A stretch of 63,710 nt of DNA from Halorhabdus salina (GCF_013839425.1 NZ_JACDNP010000012.1:1-63710), one strand, 5' to 3'. Counted from the first letter of the stretch, positions 36,338 to 45,643 are shown. Notes: generated by a model not told the origin, from the sequence alone. Numbers and translations: made by a program.

Positions 36338-37036
36338 ATGGCCGTCGTCGACGTCATCGCAACGGGGCTGGCCGGCGGGTTGTTCGGTCTCGCGCTGGCA
36401 GCGCCGCCAGGCCCGATGAATGCCGTCATCGCCGAAGAGAGCGTCGTCCGCGGGCTTCGGGCGGGCGTCATTGCCGGGTGTGGCGCGATGGTCGCCGACG
36501 CGACCTTTTTCATCCTCGCGGCACTTGGAGCTGTTTCGATCGTCAAGCGGATGACGTACGTACAGGGTGTGATGGTCGCCATCGGCGGCATCCTCATGCT
36601 GTATTTTGCCGTCGACGCCGTCCGGGAACTCGATCAGACGTTCACGGATTTCGAGTCCGATGAGACGCGGACGGACGCGCGCGGCTTCCGGCGGGCATTT
36701 CTCCTGGCGCTGACCAACCCCTACCAGATCATCTTCTGGCTAACGGTTGGGGTCGGGCTGTTGACGCCCGGGACCGTCGATGTCCTCGCTCACATGCCCT
36801 ACGTCGGGGAGAGTCTGGTTGGGCTGTTGGTCGTTCACACTGGCGACCCATCGCTTATTGTTGGCTTTTTCGTCGGTATTGGCGTCTGGGTCGTGGGATT
36901 TCCGGCGCTACTGGTTGGAGCCGGCCGGCGGATCGACCAGTTTGCACCCGCCGTGGCAGTGACGAGTGCGCTCTTTCTTTCCGGGTTTGGCGTCTTGTTT
37001 CTCACGGACGCTCTCTCGACGTTCGGGGTACTCTAA
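36338..37036 (+). CDS. LysE-type amino acid exporter
   Basis: A 232-residue membrane protein with about six helices. The family signature LALAAPPGPMNAVIAEESV and GLRAGVIAGCGAMVADATFF are present, with TNPYQIIFWLTVG in the middle. LysE/RhtB proteins export amino acids or related compounds. The substrate cannot be told. It follows the PAC2 gene by 46 bases. Confidence 0.85.
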   Translation: MAVVDVIATGLAGGLFGLALAAPPGPMNAVIAEESVVRGLRAGVIAGCGAMVADATFFILAALGAVSIVKRMTYVQGVMVAIGGILMLYFAVDAVRELDQTFTDFESDETRTDARGFRRAFLLALTNPYQIIFWLTVGVGLLTPGTVDVLAHMPYVGESLVGLLVVHTGDPSLIVGFFVGIGVWVVGFPALLVGAGRRIDQFAPAVAVTSALFLSGFGVLFLTDALSTFGVL

Positions 37037-37061
37037 TCCCGCTCTCTGGGCAACCGAACGG

Positions 37062-37748
37062 CTACTCCGTGGGTTCGGCGTCGATCGCTGCGACTTCTTC
37101 CTGTAGCCACTCCTTGAACCAGCGCACGCGTTTTAGTCGCCGATGGAGGTGGCTCTCAGCCGTATCAGAAGCGATCCGCTCACGTGCGTCTTCACCCCGC
37201 TCGATCACACGCTCGACCATTTCACCGGCATCGGTGTGGTCGCGTGACTCATAGCCCATCCGCAACAACAGGAGCGCCGTGCCGTTGGCCCCGACCTTGT
37301 CGAGGACGTCTGCCTCGATGAGACATTGTGTCTCCAGAGGAAGGTCCGTCAGGTCGCCCTGATAGGAGTGATCGCGAATCGACCCGATGACGGCATCGAT
37401 GAACGATTGCGGGAATTCGCCGTGCGTCGTGAGGTATTCTTTGGCAATTCGGGCCCCGGCCTCGGCGTGTTTGTCCTGTTCGGCTTCGAGTTTGGCGACG
37501 TCGTGAAACACTGCTGCGACTCGGGTCACTTCGACGTCAGCACCCTCTTTTCGGGCGATCTCTGCCGCCAGTTCGACCACGTTCAGGATGTGGTTGTACC
37601 GGTACTTTGCCGAGTGCCATGGGTACCACCGCATTCGGCCCCCCGCTTCCTCGTTTTCGACGCTTGCGCTCAGGTAATCGTGCACGAACCGCTTCATCTC
37701 CGCGAATTCCGCGTCGGAAACCGGCGACTCCTGGATCTCAACACCCAC
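37062..37748 (-). CDS. HD-domain metal-dependent phosphohydrolase
   Basis: A 228-residue HD hydrolase. Metal ligands can be read as His in NHILNV, the HD pair in AAVFHDVAKLEAEQDKHAE and Asp in LIEADVLDKVG. The PWHSAKYRYNHILN lead-in matches the archaeal YedJ/YpgQ-like group. It hydrolyses nucleotide or phosphate-ester substrates; the exact one is unknown. It has a 220-base gap upstream (37749-37967) with no gene. Confidence 0.85.
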   Translation of the reverse strand: MGVEIQESPVSDAEFAEMKRFVHDYLSASVENEEAGGRMRWYPWHSAKYRYNHILNVVELAAEIARKEGADVEVTRVAAVFHDVAKLEAEQDKHAEAGARIAKEYLTTHGEFPQSFIDAVIGSIRDHSYQGDLTDLPLETQCLIEADVLDKVGANGTALLLLRMGYESRDHTDAGEMVERVIERGEDARERIASDTAESHLHRRLKRVRWFKEWLQEEVAAIDAEPTE

Positions 37749-37967
37749 AGAACCACCTCCGAAACTGATGCGTAACGTTCATCTTGCCCGGAAAGACGTG
37801 GTTTCGACTCTTTAGCGTTACGACCCCGACAGGAGCGTGCGAACACCCCTGTCGTTGCCCCTGCCACCTCGCCCATCTGCTGTGTTATTTGATACTTCTA
37901 GGTGAGACGATCTGCGGTATTCCTCACGCTTGAGCGCGCCGGTTGGCTTAAGAGGGAACGTCCCACA

Positions 37968-38732
37968 ATGACTACCATGGAGATCCGTACCGCGAGAGAA
38001 GCTGACAAGCCAGCGATTCGCGACGTCGCACGCCGATCGTTGCAGGCGTCCTATTCGTTGCGTCCCCAGACAATCACGAGCGGCATCGAAGAGTGGTACA
38101 ACGAAGCCCAGTTGACCAAAAGCGTCACGTCAGACGAGCGAATGTTGTTGGTCGCCGACCGGGATGGCCAAATCGTCGGGTTTTCCGAAAGTACGCTGAC
38201 TGCTGACCGGCCCTGGGTGACGGACAAAGAAGATCGCGGCCGTGACGCGCTGTTACTTTGGTTGCACATCGATCCTGAGTATCGGGGGGAAGGCATCGGC
38301 TCCGCGCTGTTCGAAACGACGCTTGACCGCCTCGATGCAGCCGACGCCGCCAGTGTCCAGGGGCGCGTGCTGGCGAACAACCAGGATGGGACGCAGTTTT
38401 TCGAATCACACGGCTTTGAACGAGTCGGCCGAACCGAAATCGACATCGGGGGCCGCAGTCACGTCGAATATCGCTACGTCGCTGAAGCAACTGGCCTGGA
38501 ACCGCTCGAATCCGGCGAGCAGACGGTCTACGTCGATCACGACGAATCGGAAGGTGGGTCGGAAGCACCATTCCATATCGTCTACTCCGACCCAGATCGG
38601 TCAGCCCGATACGGCTACTACTGCGATAACTGTGGTCGCCTCGCGAACGCGATGGACGCGATGGGCCGCATCGAGTGTGAGGCTTGTGGGAATACACGAA
38701 AACCTACCCGTTGGGACGCGGCCTATCTTTGA
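37968..38732 (+). CDS. GNAT acetyltransferase with C-terminal zinc ribbon
   Basis: A 254-residue protein. Residues 4-165 are a GNAT domain with the acetyl-CoA loop WLHIDPEYRGEGIGSALF and GRVLANNQDGTQFFESHGF. The C-terminal 60 residues form a zinc ribbon-like region, YYCDNCGRLANAMDAMGRIE then CEACGNTRKP. The ribbon may help bind a nucleic acid or protein target. ATG 37968 (MTTMEIRTA) and 37977 are both possible starts. Confidence 0.85.
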   Translation: MTTMEIRTAREADKPAIRDVARRSLQASYSLRPQTITSGIEEWYNEAQLTKSVTSDERMLLVADRDGQIVGFSESTLTADRPWVTDKEDRGRDALLLWLHIDPEYRGEGIGSALFETTLDRLDAADAASVQGRVLANNQDGTQFFESHGFERVGRTEIDIGGRSHVEYRYVAEATGLEPLESGEQTVYVDHDESEGGSEAPFHIVYSDPDRSARYGYYCDNCGRLANAMDAMGRIECEACGNTRKPTRWDAAYL

Positions 38733-38746
38733 GCGTCGTAACACTC

Positions 38747-38902
38747 AGTGGGTTGGGGCGGATTTGAACCGCAGTCGCTCCCATTCGCTCGCTCCGCTCG
38801 CTCACCTCCCGCTCCTTGCTTCAAATCAGCCCCAACAGACAAACTTGCGCCTCACGGTATTGTTCGGCGCAAAATTAGTGGGTTAGGGCGGATTTGAACC
38901 GC
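38747..38902 (-). mobile_element. tRNA-Val 3'-end duplication with fold-back structure
   Basis: The 26 bases at 38877-38902, covering the 3' end of tRNA-Val, recur at 38747-38772 with one change. The outer copy also starts a 17-base inverted repeat (38752-38768 with 38820-38836, one mismatch) around a short hairpin CGCTCGCTCCGCTCGCTCA. The arrangement suggests an integrated-element scar or a small element using the tRNA end as its terminus. It holds no gene. Confidence 0.55.
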
Positions 38903-38953
38903 CGACTTCCTCCGTGTGAAGGAGGTATCATAACCGGACTAGATCACCAACCC
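38879..38953 (-). tRNA. tRNA-Val (CAC)
   Basis: A 75-base cloverleaf on the minus strand. The acceptor GGGTTGG pairs with CTAACCC (one G-U). The anticodon arm CCTCC-TTCACAC-GGAGG has anticodon CAC, the T-arm is GGCGG-TTCAAAT-CCGCC, and the discriminator is A. No intron and no encoded CCA. Confidence 0.95.
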
Positions 38954-39093
38954 GGACATGCCAGCCTTATCCAGCACCCAACTTAACAGTTGTTTTCCGA
39001 TCCCGACGGGTATCGTTGGTTCGAAGCGGCGACGATACGGCCTTCGCCAGCAATTCCTGCAACAAGGTCTACCTTCCCTCCCACACCGAGGAC

Positions 39094-40545
39094 TCAGGCT
39101 TGCTTTGGGAGAGCAACCGTGAACACACAGCCTGTCGAACCGTCGTCTCCAGTCACATCCCTGGACTCGGGCCGATCCGCCGCATTCTCGACGTCGACGT
39201 GTCCGCCAAAGCGATCGACGATGGTGTGGACCAGGTAGAGACCGATCCCGGTTCCGGGACTCGCAGGCCCCATCTCACCTTTGCCGAAGATTCCCTCGAT
39301 ATTCGCCTCGGGGATACCGGGGCCGTTGTCAGCGACGTGGACCTCCACGTCCGTCTCCCTGTCTTCGACGCGGATGTTTACCCGTGGTTCGTTCCCGTCG
39401 TTGTGACGGACAGCGTTGCTCAGGAGATTGCCGAACACCGACGACAGAAGTTCATTCCCCTTGACGGAGACGTTCGGAACCTCGCCGTCGAACGAGACGG
39501 CGAGTCGCTCGTGTCGCCGCTCGGCCTTCTGGACTTCAGACTCGAGAACGTGGCTCAGATTCACGCTTGAGTACTCCAAATCAGTGTCGCTCCCGATCGA
39601 CTCGACGAAGTCTCGCGCAATCGTCGTCAACTCTGAAATGTGGTCGCACGTGTGCTGGATGCGCGCCAAGTAATGCTGGCCTTCGTCGTCGACGTGGTCG
39701 GTGAGACCATCAGCCCACCCGATGAGCAACTGGATGTCGTTGTTGATGTCGTGACGGACCAGCCGATTGATGACCGCTAACTTCTCGGTCCGTGCCTCGA
39801 GTTCCTGCTCATGCCGTTTTTGTTGCGTAATATCCCGCGTAATCAACTGAAACGAATCCGTGTCGCTGCCGACGCTCACTGGCACGGCAATATTGTGGAA
39901 ATACCGATACCCGACACTGTCCTGGAATGTCACTGCCGAACTGATCGTGAGGGCCTTTCGGCCCTCTTCTAAGCGCCCGGCTGCGGTCTCTTTGGGCAGG
40001 ATCTCCGTCAGGTGTTGCCCGACCAGCGCAGATTGTGTCGTATCGAACGACCGTGCTGTCGCCTCGTTGGCTGCCAGAATCGTCCCGTCGTTACCGACCT
40101 GTGAAATCTCGTCGGGCGTGTTGTTCACCAGCAGTTCGTACTTCTGGCGTGCCTGGCGCTGTGCGACGACGTTGCGGATCCGATTTACGAGCAGGTCCAG
40201 TTGTCCGCCCTCTGCGATCTCTTCTTTCCGCAAGTAGTCGTCGACGCCGGCCCCGATTGCCAGGCTAGCGGTCTCTTCGTCGCCCTGGCCCGTGAGTAAC
40301 ACGAAAGGCAACCCGTACTTCGATTCGACGCGTTCGTACAGTTCGAGACCAGTCATCTCCGGCATTTCGAAGTCACTCACAACGCAGTCGACAGCTTCTT
40401 GCTCCAACACCTTCAGGGCCTCCGGCCCGGAACTGGCCTTTCGAACCGATAGCGTCTCCGAATCAGCGAGTCTATCCGAAACGATAGTCCGAAAGAATCC
40501 ACTGTCGTCGACGAGCAACACGTCGATCGACGATGATTCTATCAT
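39094..40545 (-). CDS. Hybrid sensor: receiver-PAS-histidine kinase
   Basis: A 483-residue cytoplasmic protein. Residues 1-120 are a receiver with Asp58 (CVVSDFEMPEMTG) and Lys in VDDYLRKEEI. Residues about 135-245 are a PAS domain (LLVNNTPDEISQVGNDGTIL). The dimerisation domain has the phospho-His265 in INRLVRHDINNDIQ, followed by the ATPase with N-box FGNLLSNAVRHN, G1 VADNGPGIPE, and G2 GTGIGLYLVHTI. No membrane segment, so it should sense an intracellular cue. The layout is a common haloarchaeal type. The upstream region has a CDS-free gap. Confidence 0.92.
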   Translation of the reverse strand: MIESSSIDVLLVDDSGFFRTIVSDRLADSETLSVRKASSGPEALKVLEQEAVDCVVSDFEMPEMTGLELYERVESKYGLPFVLLTGQGDEETASLAIGAGVDDYLRKEEIAEGGQLDLLVNRIRNVVAQRQARQKYELLVNNTPDEISQVGNDGTILAANEATARSFDTTQSALVGQHLTEILPKETAAGRLEEGRKALTISSAVTFQDSVGYRYFHNIAVPVSVGSDTDSFQLITRDITQQKRHEQELEARTEKLAVINRLVRHDINNDIQLLIGWADGLTDHVDDEGQHYLARIQHTCDHISELTTIARDFVESIGSDTDLEYSSVNLSHVLESEVQKAERRHERLAVSFDGEVPNVSVKGNELLSSVFGNLLSNAVRHNDGNEPRVNIRVEDRETDVEVHVADNGPGIPEANIEGIFGKGEMGPASPGTGIGLYLVHTIVDRFGGHVDVENAADRPESRDVTGDDGSTGCVFTVALPKQA

Positions 40546-40639
40546 ACACTATGTCGGTCTGAAGCGGTAATATATCTGCCTCTGGTTTGAGAATTCGAGA
40601 ATCTCTCGTCTTTCGGGGCCCAGTTGCCCTCTCAATGAA

Positions 40640-40848
40640 CGGCGCGAACGGGCAGGAGCAACGACCCCCCGTTGTTCGCTCGAGCGCCTTCGATCTTCCG
40701 TTGGACCACGATGATCGCTTCTTTGGATTTTGTCCCCGGCTTGTGCCAGGATCCCTTCGAGACTTATCGAGGTCTTCCTCGACGCCTTTCGTTGCTGTCT
40801 CGCCGGCGCGTGTGAGTGGTACTGTGTGTCTTCGAAGTGCTCAGTCAT
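40640..40848 (-). pseudogene. Frameshifted remnant of a small coiled protein gene
   Basis: From ATG 40848 the frame reads MTEHFEDTQYH and then turns to low-complexity basic residues. Moving one frame gives LTRAGETATKGVEEDLD in sequence, and a further shift gives KEAIIVVQRKIEGARA. Together these look like a small haloarchaeal HFED-type helical protein (DUF7553-like from memory) broken by two frameshifts. Sequencing error cannot be excluded. The rest of the 350-base gap (40546-40895) shows nothing else. Confidence 0.35.
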
Positions 40849-40895
40849 CGCTGACTGTCCGAGAACAACGAATATAGCCGTTGTGGCGGTACCAG

Positions 40896-41432
40896 TCAGT
40901 AGGTCGGCGACGCTTCGGGGACATCGTCCCGGTGGTTGACGAGTCGAGCGAGGGTAAATAGCAAGTCTGAGAGGCGATTTAGGTACGTCATTGCTTCGCT
41001 ACTCACCGCGGCGAACTCTCCTGTCAGCGCCACAGTACGCCGCTCGGCCCGGCGGCAAACAGTGCGTGCGTGGTGTAAGCTGCTGCCGGCCGGTGACCCG
41101 CCGGGCAGGATGAACGATTCTAGCGGGGGCACTTCCTCGTCGGCGTCGTCGATCTTCGTTTCCAAAGCAGTCACGAGCTCGGCGTCGATCGTCGGACCGT
41201 CCACCCCAGCAGCGGGGTTTGCGAGTTCCGCCTGGAGGACGTGCAAGTGGTTTTGTATCTCGGCGAGTGTGTCGTCGACGTCGTCGTAGCCGGTCGGGCG
41301 AACCATCCCGAGCGTCGCGTTGAGTTCATCGACAGTCCCATAGGCTTCGATCCGCGGATCGGTTTTCGAGACGCGCTCGCCGGTTCGCAGGTCGGTGTCG
41401 CCGTCGTCGCCGCGGCCCGTGTACAGTGACAT
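40896..41432 (-). CDS. Cob(I)yrinic acid a,c-diamide adenosyltransferase (PduO/MMAB type)
   Basis: A 178-residue ATP:cob(I)alamin adenosyltransferase. The ATP loop is YTGRGDDGDTDLRTGERVSK at the N-terminus, followed by DPRIEAYGTVDELNATLG. FILPGGSPAGSSLHHARTVC and RRAERRTVAL form the second conserved region. It makes adenosylcobalamin. The ATG at 41432 places the ATP loop at the N-terminus as in the family. No other cobalamin gene is in the window. Confidence 0.93.
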   Translation of the reverse strand: MSLYTGRGDDGDTDLRTGERVSKTDPRIEAYGTVDELNATLGMVRPTGYDDVDDTLAEIQNHLHVLQAELANPAAGVDGPTIDAELVTALETKIDDADEEVPPLESFILPGGSPAGSSLHHARTVCRRAERRTVALTGEFAAVSSEAMTYLNRLSDLLFTLARLVNHRDDVPEASPTY

Positions 41433-41526
41433 TGGGAATCCCAGGGGCTGCGTCGCCATTAATTTCCGGGCGACGGTGATCAACGTCTGAACGCTGAGAA
41501 GCGTGACAGCCCACAGCAGCAATCTG

Positions 41527-41727
41527 TCAGACGCGGCCGACCGCTACGATCCACACTGTGACAGAACCAGCGAGTTCACCAGGGCTGCCCACACGGTCAT
41601 CGATCCCGGCAGCAAGGCGAAGTAGCGCTGTCAGGGCTGTGTCCTTGCCGTCGTGAAGATCGATCCGGATGTCGGGGCGGAACTGACACACTGTGTGGGC
41701 TAAGAGTCTCGTTCTGTTGGAATTCAC
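41527..41727 (-). CDS. Small HPr-like protein without the active histidine
   Basis: A 66-residue frame from GTG 41727. RTRLLAHTVCQFRPDIRI, then LHDGKDTALTALLRLAAGI, resembles strands and helices of HPr phosphocarriers (the part after HARPA: a long helix, a DGK turn and an SLL-x-L-x-x-GI helix). The N-terminal strand with the phosphorylated His is missing, so a PTS role is unlikely. Divergent from grpE, sharing the promoter region. Codon use is normal. The assignment is weak. Confidence 0.35.
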   Translation of the reverse strand: MNSNRTRLLAHTVCQFRPDIRIDLHDGKDTALTALLRLAAGIDDRVGSPGELAGSVTVWIVAVGRV

Positions 41728-41790
41728 AGCGCCTTCGAACAGTCGTCCCGAGGGGAGAGCAACAGGCTGGCAAGCGGAAATTCTCAACCC

Positions 41791-41798
41791 TTTTATCC
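41791..41798 (+). promoter_or_regulatory. TATA box of grpE
   Basis: TTTTATCC is centred about 26 bases before the ATG at 41820, typical of leaderless haloarchaeal heat-shock operon promoters. Confidence 0.6.
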
Positions 41799-41819
41799 GC
41801 AGACAGGCACGTATTTCAC

Positions 41820-42545
41820 ATGACTCAGCCCGAGCAGGACCCCGACGAAACGACAACAGGAGACGCCGATCCCGCCGATGAAGCGAGCGGGGACGATGCC
41901 ACTAGCCCGGAAGACGACGAACCGACGGTCGCCTCACTTCGTGAGGAACTGCTCGAAGAAGTACAGGACGCCACCGCAGACCAACTGGCAGACGAACTTG
42001 CGGCGTCCAGACTCACCATCGAAAATCTCCGTGAGGAGACCGAGGCGCTGACTGAAACTGTTGCGGACAAAGACGCGGAAATTGAAGATCTAACCTCTCG
42101 GCTCAAACGCAAGCAGGCGGATTTCCAGAACTTCAAGAAGCGCATGGAGCGCAAACGCGAGGAGGAAAAACAGCGGGCCACCGAGGACCTCGTCAGCCGA
42201 TTGCTCGACGTCCGTGACAACCTTCGGCGCGCACTCGAGCAGGACGACTCCGAGGCTCTTCGGGACGGCGTTGCGTCGACGCTCACCCAGTTCGAGACTG
42301 AACTCGACCGGGAAAACGTCGAACCGATCGAACCCGAACCCGGCGACGAAGTCGATCCCGAACACCACGAGGTACTGGCCCGGATCGATGCAGACCTCCC
42401 CGAAGACACGATCGCAGACGTCCATCGACCCGGCTATGTGATGGCCGAGAAAGTTTTGCGACCCGCCCAGGTAGCCGTCAGCGACGGTTCGGACAACGAA
42501 ACCGAAGCACACGACGACACCACCAATTCGAGCGACCAGGGGTAG
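41820..42545 (+). CDS. grpE: Nucleotide exchange factor GrpE
   Basis: A 241-residue GrpE. An acidic disordered N-terminus leads into a long coiled coil (ENLREETEALTETVADKDAE, LKRKQADFQNFKKRMERKRE) and the C-terminal beta domain (DLPEDTIADVHRPGYVMAEK, then VLRPAQVAVSD). It releases ADP from DnaK. It sits 140 bases upstream of dnaK on the same strand. Start ATG 41820 follows a clear TATA box. Confidence 0.95.
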   Translation: MTQPEQDPDETTTGDADPADEASGDDATSPEDDEPTVASLREELLEEVQDATADQLADELAASRLTIENLREETEALTETVADKDAEIEDLTSRLKRKQADFQNFKKRMERKREEEKQRATEDLVSRLLDVRDNLRRALEQDDSEALRDGVASTLTQFETELDRENVEPIEPEPGDEVDPEHHEVLARIDADLPEDTIADVHRPGYVMAEKVLRPAQVAVSDGSDNETEAHDDTTNSSDQG

Positions 42546-42556
42546 GGTGGAACTTC

Positions 42557-42567
42557 TGTATAAAACC
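42557..42567 (+). promoter_or_regulatory. TATA box between grpE and dnaK
   Basis: TGTATAAAACC, about 120 bases upstream of the dnaK ATG at 42685, gives dnaK its own promoter in addition to read-through from grpE. The distance implies a 5' leader of about 90 bases, long for a haloarchaeon. Confidence 0.5.
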
Positions 42568-42684
42568 CCCGACTGCAAACGCCCCTCTCGTCCCTAATCG
42601 CACGACTGCGAAGGGATGAATTAGGAACGTGGTTCGGCCTGTCTAGTAATGTTTAACCGGGACAAGCCGGTAGATGCTCCCAAC

Positions 42685-44619
42685 ATGGCGAGCAACAAGA
42701 TCCTTGGCATCGACCTGGGGACGACGAACAGCGCATTTGCAGTGATGGAGGGTGGCGACCCGGAGATCATCGTCAACAGCGAGGGCGACCGGACGACGGC
42801 CTCTGTCGTCGCGTTTGACGACGGCGAGCAACTCGTCGGCAAGCCGGCGAAAAATCAGGCCGTCAAGAACCCTGACGAAACCATCCAGTCCATCAAGCGT
42901 CACATGGGCGAGGAGGACTACACCGTCGAACTCGACGGCGAGGCGTACACGCCCGAGCAGGTCTCGGCCATGATCCTCCAGAAGATCAAACGCGACGCCG
43001 AGGAGTACCTCGGTGAGGACGTCGAGAAGGCCGTCATCACGGTGCCGGCGTATTTCAACGACCGCCAGCGCCAGGCCACGAAAGACGCCGGCGAGATCGC
43101 CGGCTTCGAGGTCGAGCGGATCATCAACGAGCCGACCGCGGCGTCGATGGCCTATGGCCTGGACGACGAGTCCGACCAGACCGTCCTCGTCTACGACCTC
43201 GGTGGGGGAACCTTCGACGTCTCGATCCTCGATCTCGGTGGCGGGGTCTACGAGGTCGTCGCGACGAACGGGGACAACAACCTCGGTGGCGACGACTGGG
43301 ACCAGGCAGTTATCGACTGGCTCGCAGAGGACTTCGAAGACGAACACGGGATCGATCTCCGCGAGGACCGCCAGGCCCTCCAGCGGCTAAAAGACGCCGC
43401 CGAGGAGGCCAAGATCGAACTCTCCTCGCGGAAAGAGACGGAGATCAACCTGCCGTTCATCACGGCGACCGACGACGGGCCGGTCCACTTGGAGAAGGAT
43501 ATTACCCGGGCGACCTTCGAAAGCCTGACCGAAGACCTCATCGAGCGGACCGTCGAACCGACCGAACAGGCCCTGGCAGATGCCGACTATTCGAAATCCG
43601 ATATCGACGAGGTGCTGCTCGTGGGTGGTTCGACCCGGATGCCACAAGTTCAAGAGCAAGTCGAGGAACTCACCGGCAAAGAGCCAAAGAAGAACGTCAA
43701 CCCCGACGAGGCCGTCGCACTGGGCGCAGCGATCCAGGGTGGGGTCCTCTCAGGAGATGTCGACGACATCGTCTTGCTCGACGTGACGCCCCTGTCGCTT
43801 GGTGTCGAGGTCAAGGGGGGGCTCTTCGAGCGACTCATCGAAAAGAACACCACGATCCCGACCGAGGAGTCGAAGATTTTCACCACGGCCGCAGCAAACC
43901 AGACCTCGGTCCAGATCCGCGTCTTCCAGGGTGAACGCGAGATCGCCGAAGAGAACGAGCTCTTGGGTGAGTTCATGCTTTCGGGGATTCCGCCGGCGCC
44001 GGCCGGCACGCCCCAGATCGAAGTCACGTTCTCCATCGACGAGAACGGCATCGTCAACGTGAGTGCCCAAGACCAGGGCTCGGGCAATTCCGAAGAGATC
44101 ACCATCGAAGGCGGCGTCGGTCTCTCAGACGAGGAGATCGAAGAGATGCAGGAAGAAGCCGAGGAACACGCCGAGGAAGACCAGCAGCGCCGCGAGCGCA
44201 TCGAGGCCCGCAACGAGGCCGAGGCCGCGATCCGGCGGGCCGAGACGTTGCTCGAGGAGAACGAGGACGACATCGACGACGACCTCCGGGAGGACATTGA
44301 AGCCCAGATCGAGACCGTCGAGGAGACCCTCGAAGACGACGACGCGACGAAAGAGGACTACGAGAGCGCCACGGAGGAACTGACCGAGGCCCTGCAGGAG
44401 ATCGGCAAGCAGATGTACCAGGAACAGGCCGCTGAAGGCGCGGCTGGTGCTGGTGGACCGGGCGGCGCGGCCGGCCCCGGCGGCATGGGTGGCATGGGCG
44501 GTGCCGCTGGTGGCCCCGCTGGTGCCGGCGGTCCCGCCGGCGCGGGTGCTGGCGACGACGAGGAGTACGTCGACGCTGACTTCGAAGAGGTCCAAGACGA
44601 AGACGACGAGGACGAGTGA
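42685..44619 (+). CDS. dnaK: Chaperone DnaK (Hsp70)
   Basis: A 644-residue Hsp70. Signatures are [53 protein letters not shown] and the substrate domain ([20 protein letters not shown]). The C-terminal tail is a Gly/Ala/Pro-rich linker ending in an acidic run ([15 protein letters not shown]). The ATG at 42685 (MASNKILG) is the family start; an in-frame ATG at 42649 would add 12 unrelated residues. Odd: the frame stays open for about 40 codons past the stop and ends in another acidic tail (see findings). Confidence 0.96.
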   Translation: MASNKILGIDLGTTNSAFAVMEGGDPEIIVNSEGDRTTASVVAFDDGEQLVGKPAKNQAVKNPDETIQSIKRHMGEEDYTVELDGEAYTPEQVSAMILQKIKRDAEEYLGEDVEKAVITVPAYFNDRQRQATKDAGEIAGFEVERIINEPTAASMAYGLDDESDQTVLVYDLGGGTFDVSILDLGGGVYEVVATNGDNNLGGDDWDQAVIDWLAEDFEDEHGIDLREDRQALQRLKDAAEEAKIELSSRKETEINLPFITATDDGPVHLEKDITRATFESLTEDLIERTVEPTEQALADADYSKSDIDEVLLVGGSTRMPQVQEQVEELTGKEPKKNVNPDEAVALGAAIQGGVLSGDVDDIVLLDVTPLSLGVEVKGGLFERLIEKNTTIPTEESKIFTTAAANQTSVQIRVFQGEREIAEENELLGEFMLSGIPPAPAGTPQIEVTFSIDENGIVNVSAQDQGSGNSEEITIEGGVGLSDEEIEEMQEEAEEHAEEDQQRRERIEARNEAEAAIRRAETLLEENEDDIDDDLREDIEAQIETVEETLEDDDATKEDYESATEELTEALQEIGKQMYQEQAAEGAAGAGGPGGAAGPGGMGGMGGAAGGPAGAGGPAGAGAGDDEEYVDADFEEVQDEDDEDE

Positions 44620-44650
44620 AACGAGTGTAAGTCGTCTTCGTCTTGGGCTC

Positions 44651-44701
44651 GCGAATCTCCGATTCGCGGTGTCTCGAAGTCCGAGCATAGCGAGGACTTC
44701 G
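44651..44701 (+). repeat. Two hairpins downstream of dnaK
   Basis: GCGAATC-TCC-GATTCGC (44651-44667) and CGAAGTCC...GGACTTCG (44675-44701) form two stems just after the dnaK stop. They may end the transcript or be an inserted palindromic unit. The rest of the gap to 44840 has no gene. Confidence 0.55.
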
Positions 44702-44839
44702 AGTTTGACGAAAGTGAGAACGACGAGGACGACAAGTAACGCTGTCGACCTGGGGAGAGATTGTCGAAGGTTGTTATTTGTGACGTAATTTCTCGACGTA
44801 GATAGAAACATCCAAACCACTCCATCACTAGGTTTTTCT

Positions 44840-45643
44840 ATGACAGAGCTACCCGACATCGGACTCGGAACCTGGCAGAACGAAGATCCCGAGCAGTGTG
44901 CACAGAGCGTTCGAACGGCCCTGGAGATGGGCTATCGGCACATCGACACGGCCGAAATTTACGGCAACGAGGAAGCCGTCGGCGAGGGAATCGCACAGGC
45001 AGATGTCGACCGTGAGAACTTCTTCCTGGCGACGAAAGTCCACGCCTCCTCGACGAGTCTGACCTACGATGGCGTCATCGAGACGGCACACAACAGCCTC
45101 GAACGGCTCGGTGTCGATTACGTGGACCTGCTGTACGTCCACTGGCCGACTGGCGATTACGACCCCGAGGATACGCTGCCCGCCTACGACGACCTGTACG
45201 ACGAAGGCCTTATTCGGAACGTCGGCGTCTCGAACTTCGAGCCGTTCAACGTCGAGGCGGCCCTGGAGATCCTTGACGCACCGCTGTTCGCCAACCAGGT
45301 CGAGATGCACCCGCTCCTTCAGCAAGACGAGTTGCAGGCTCACGCCGACGAACACGACTACAACCTCGTGGCCTACTCGCCGCTGGCGCGCGGTGACGTC
45401 TTCGACGTGCCTGAGGTCGTCGAGGTGGCCGAGAAACACGACGTCAGCCCGGCTCAGGTCAGCCTTGCGTGGCTGCGCGAGACGGGTGCCTACCCGATTC
45501 CGAAGGCCACCAGCGAGAGTCACATTCGGGACAACTTCGAGAGTCTCGATCTCGACCTCGACGCCGAGGACGTCGCGACGATCGATGCGATCGAGCGGGA
45601 GGACCGACACCTCGACTTCGACGTTGCCCCCTGGAACCAGTAA
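44840..45643 (+). CDS. Aldo/keto reductase
   Basis: A 267-residue NADPH-dependent reductase of the (alpha/beta)8 AKR superfamily. The catalytic tetrad can be seen: Asp in HIDTAEIYGNE, Tyr in the same motif, Lys in FLATKVHAS, and His in LLYVHWPTG. NVGVSNFEP and PIPKATSESHIRDN form the cofactor pocket. Reduces aldehydes or ketones; substrate not assignable. It is followed by the COG3199 gene 50 bases downstream. Confidence 0.92.
   Translation: MTELPDIGLGTWQNEDPEQCAQSVRTALEMGYRHIDTAEIYGNEEAVGEGIAQADVDRENFFLATKVHASSTSLTYDGVIETAHNSLERLGVDYVDLLYVHWPTGDYDPEDTLPAYDDLYDEGLIRNVGVSNFEPFNVEAALEILDAPLFANQVEMHPLLQQDELQAHADEHDYNLVAYSPLARGDVFDVPEVVEVAEKHDVSPAQVSLAWLRETGAYPIPKATSESHIRDNFESLDLDLDAEDVATIDAIEREDRHLDFDVAPWNQ

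Noticed and set aside
38747-38836. Second tRNA gene next to tRNA-Val
   Set aside because: Only the T-arm/acceptor part is present and no anticodon arm can be folded; it is a partial duplication.
44125-44859. Minus-strand 244-codon frame opposite dnaK
   Set aside because: Val/Leu-rich antisense of the acidic DnaK C-terminus; a common by-product of GC-rich codons.
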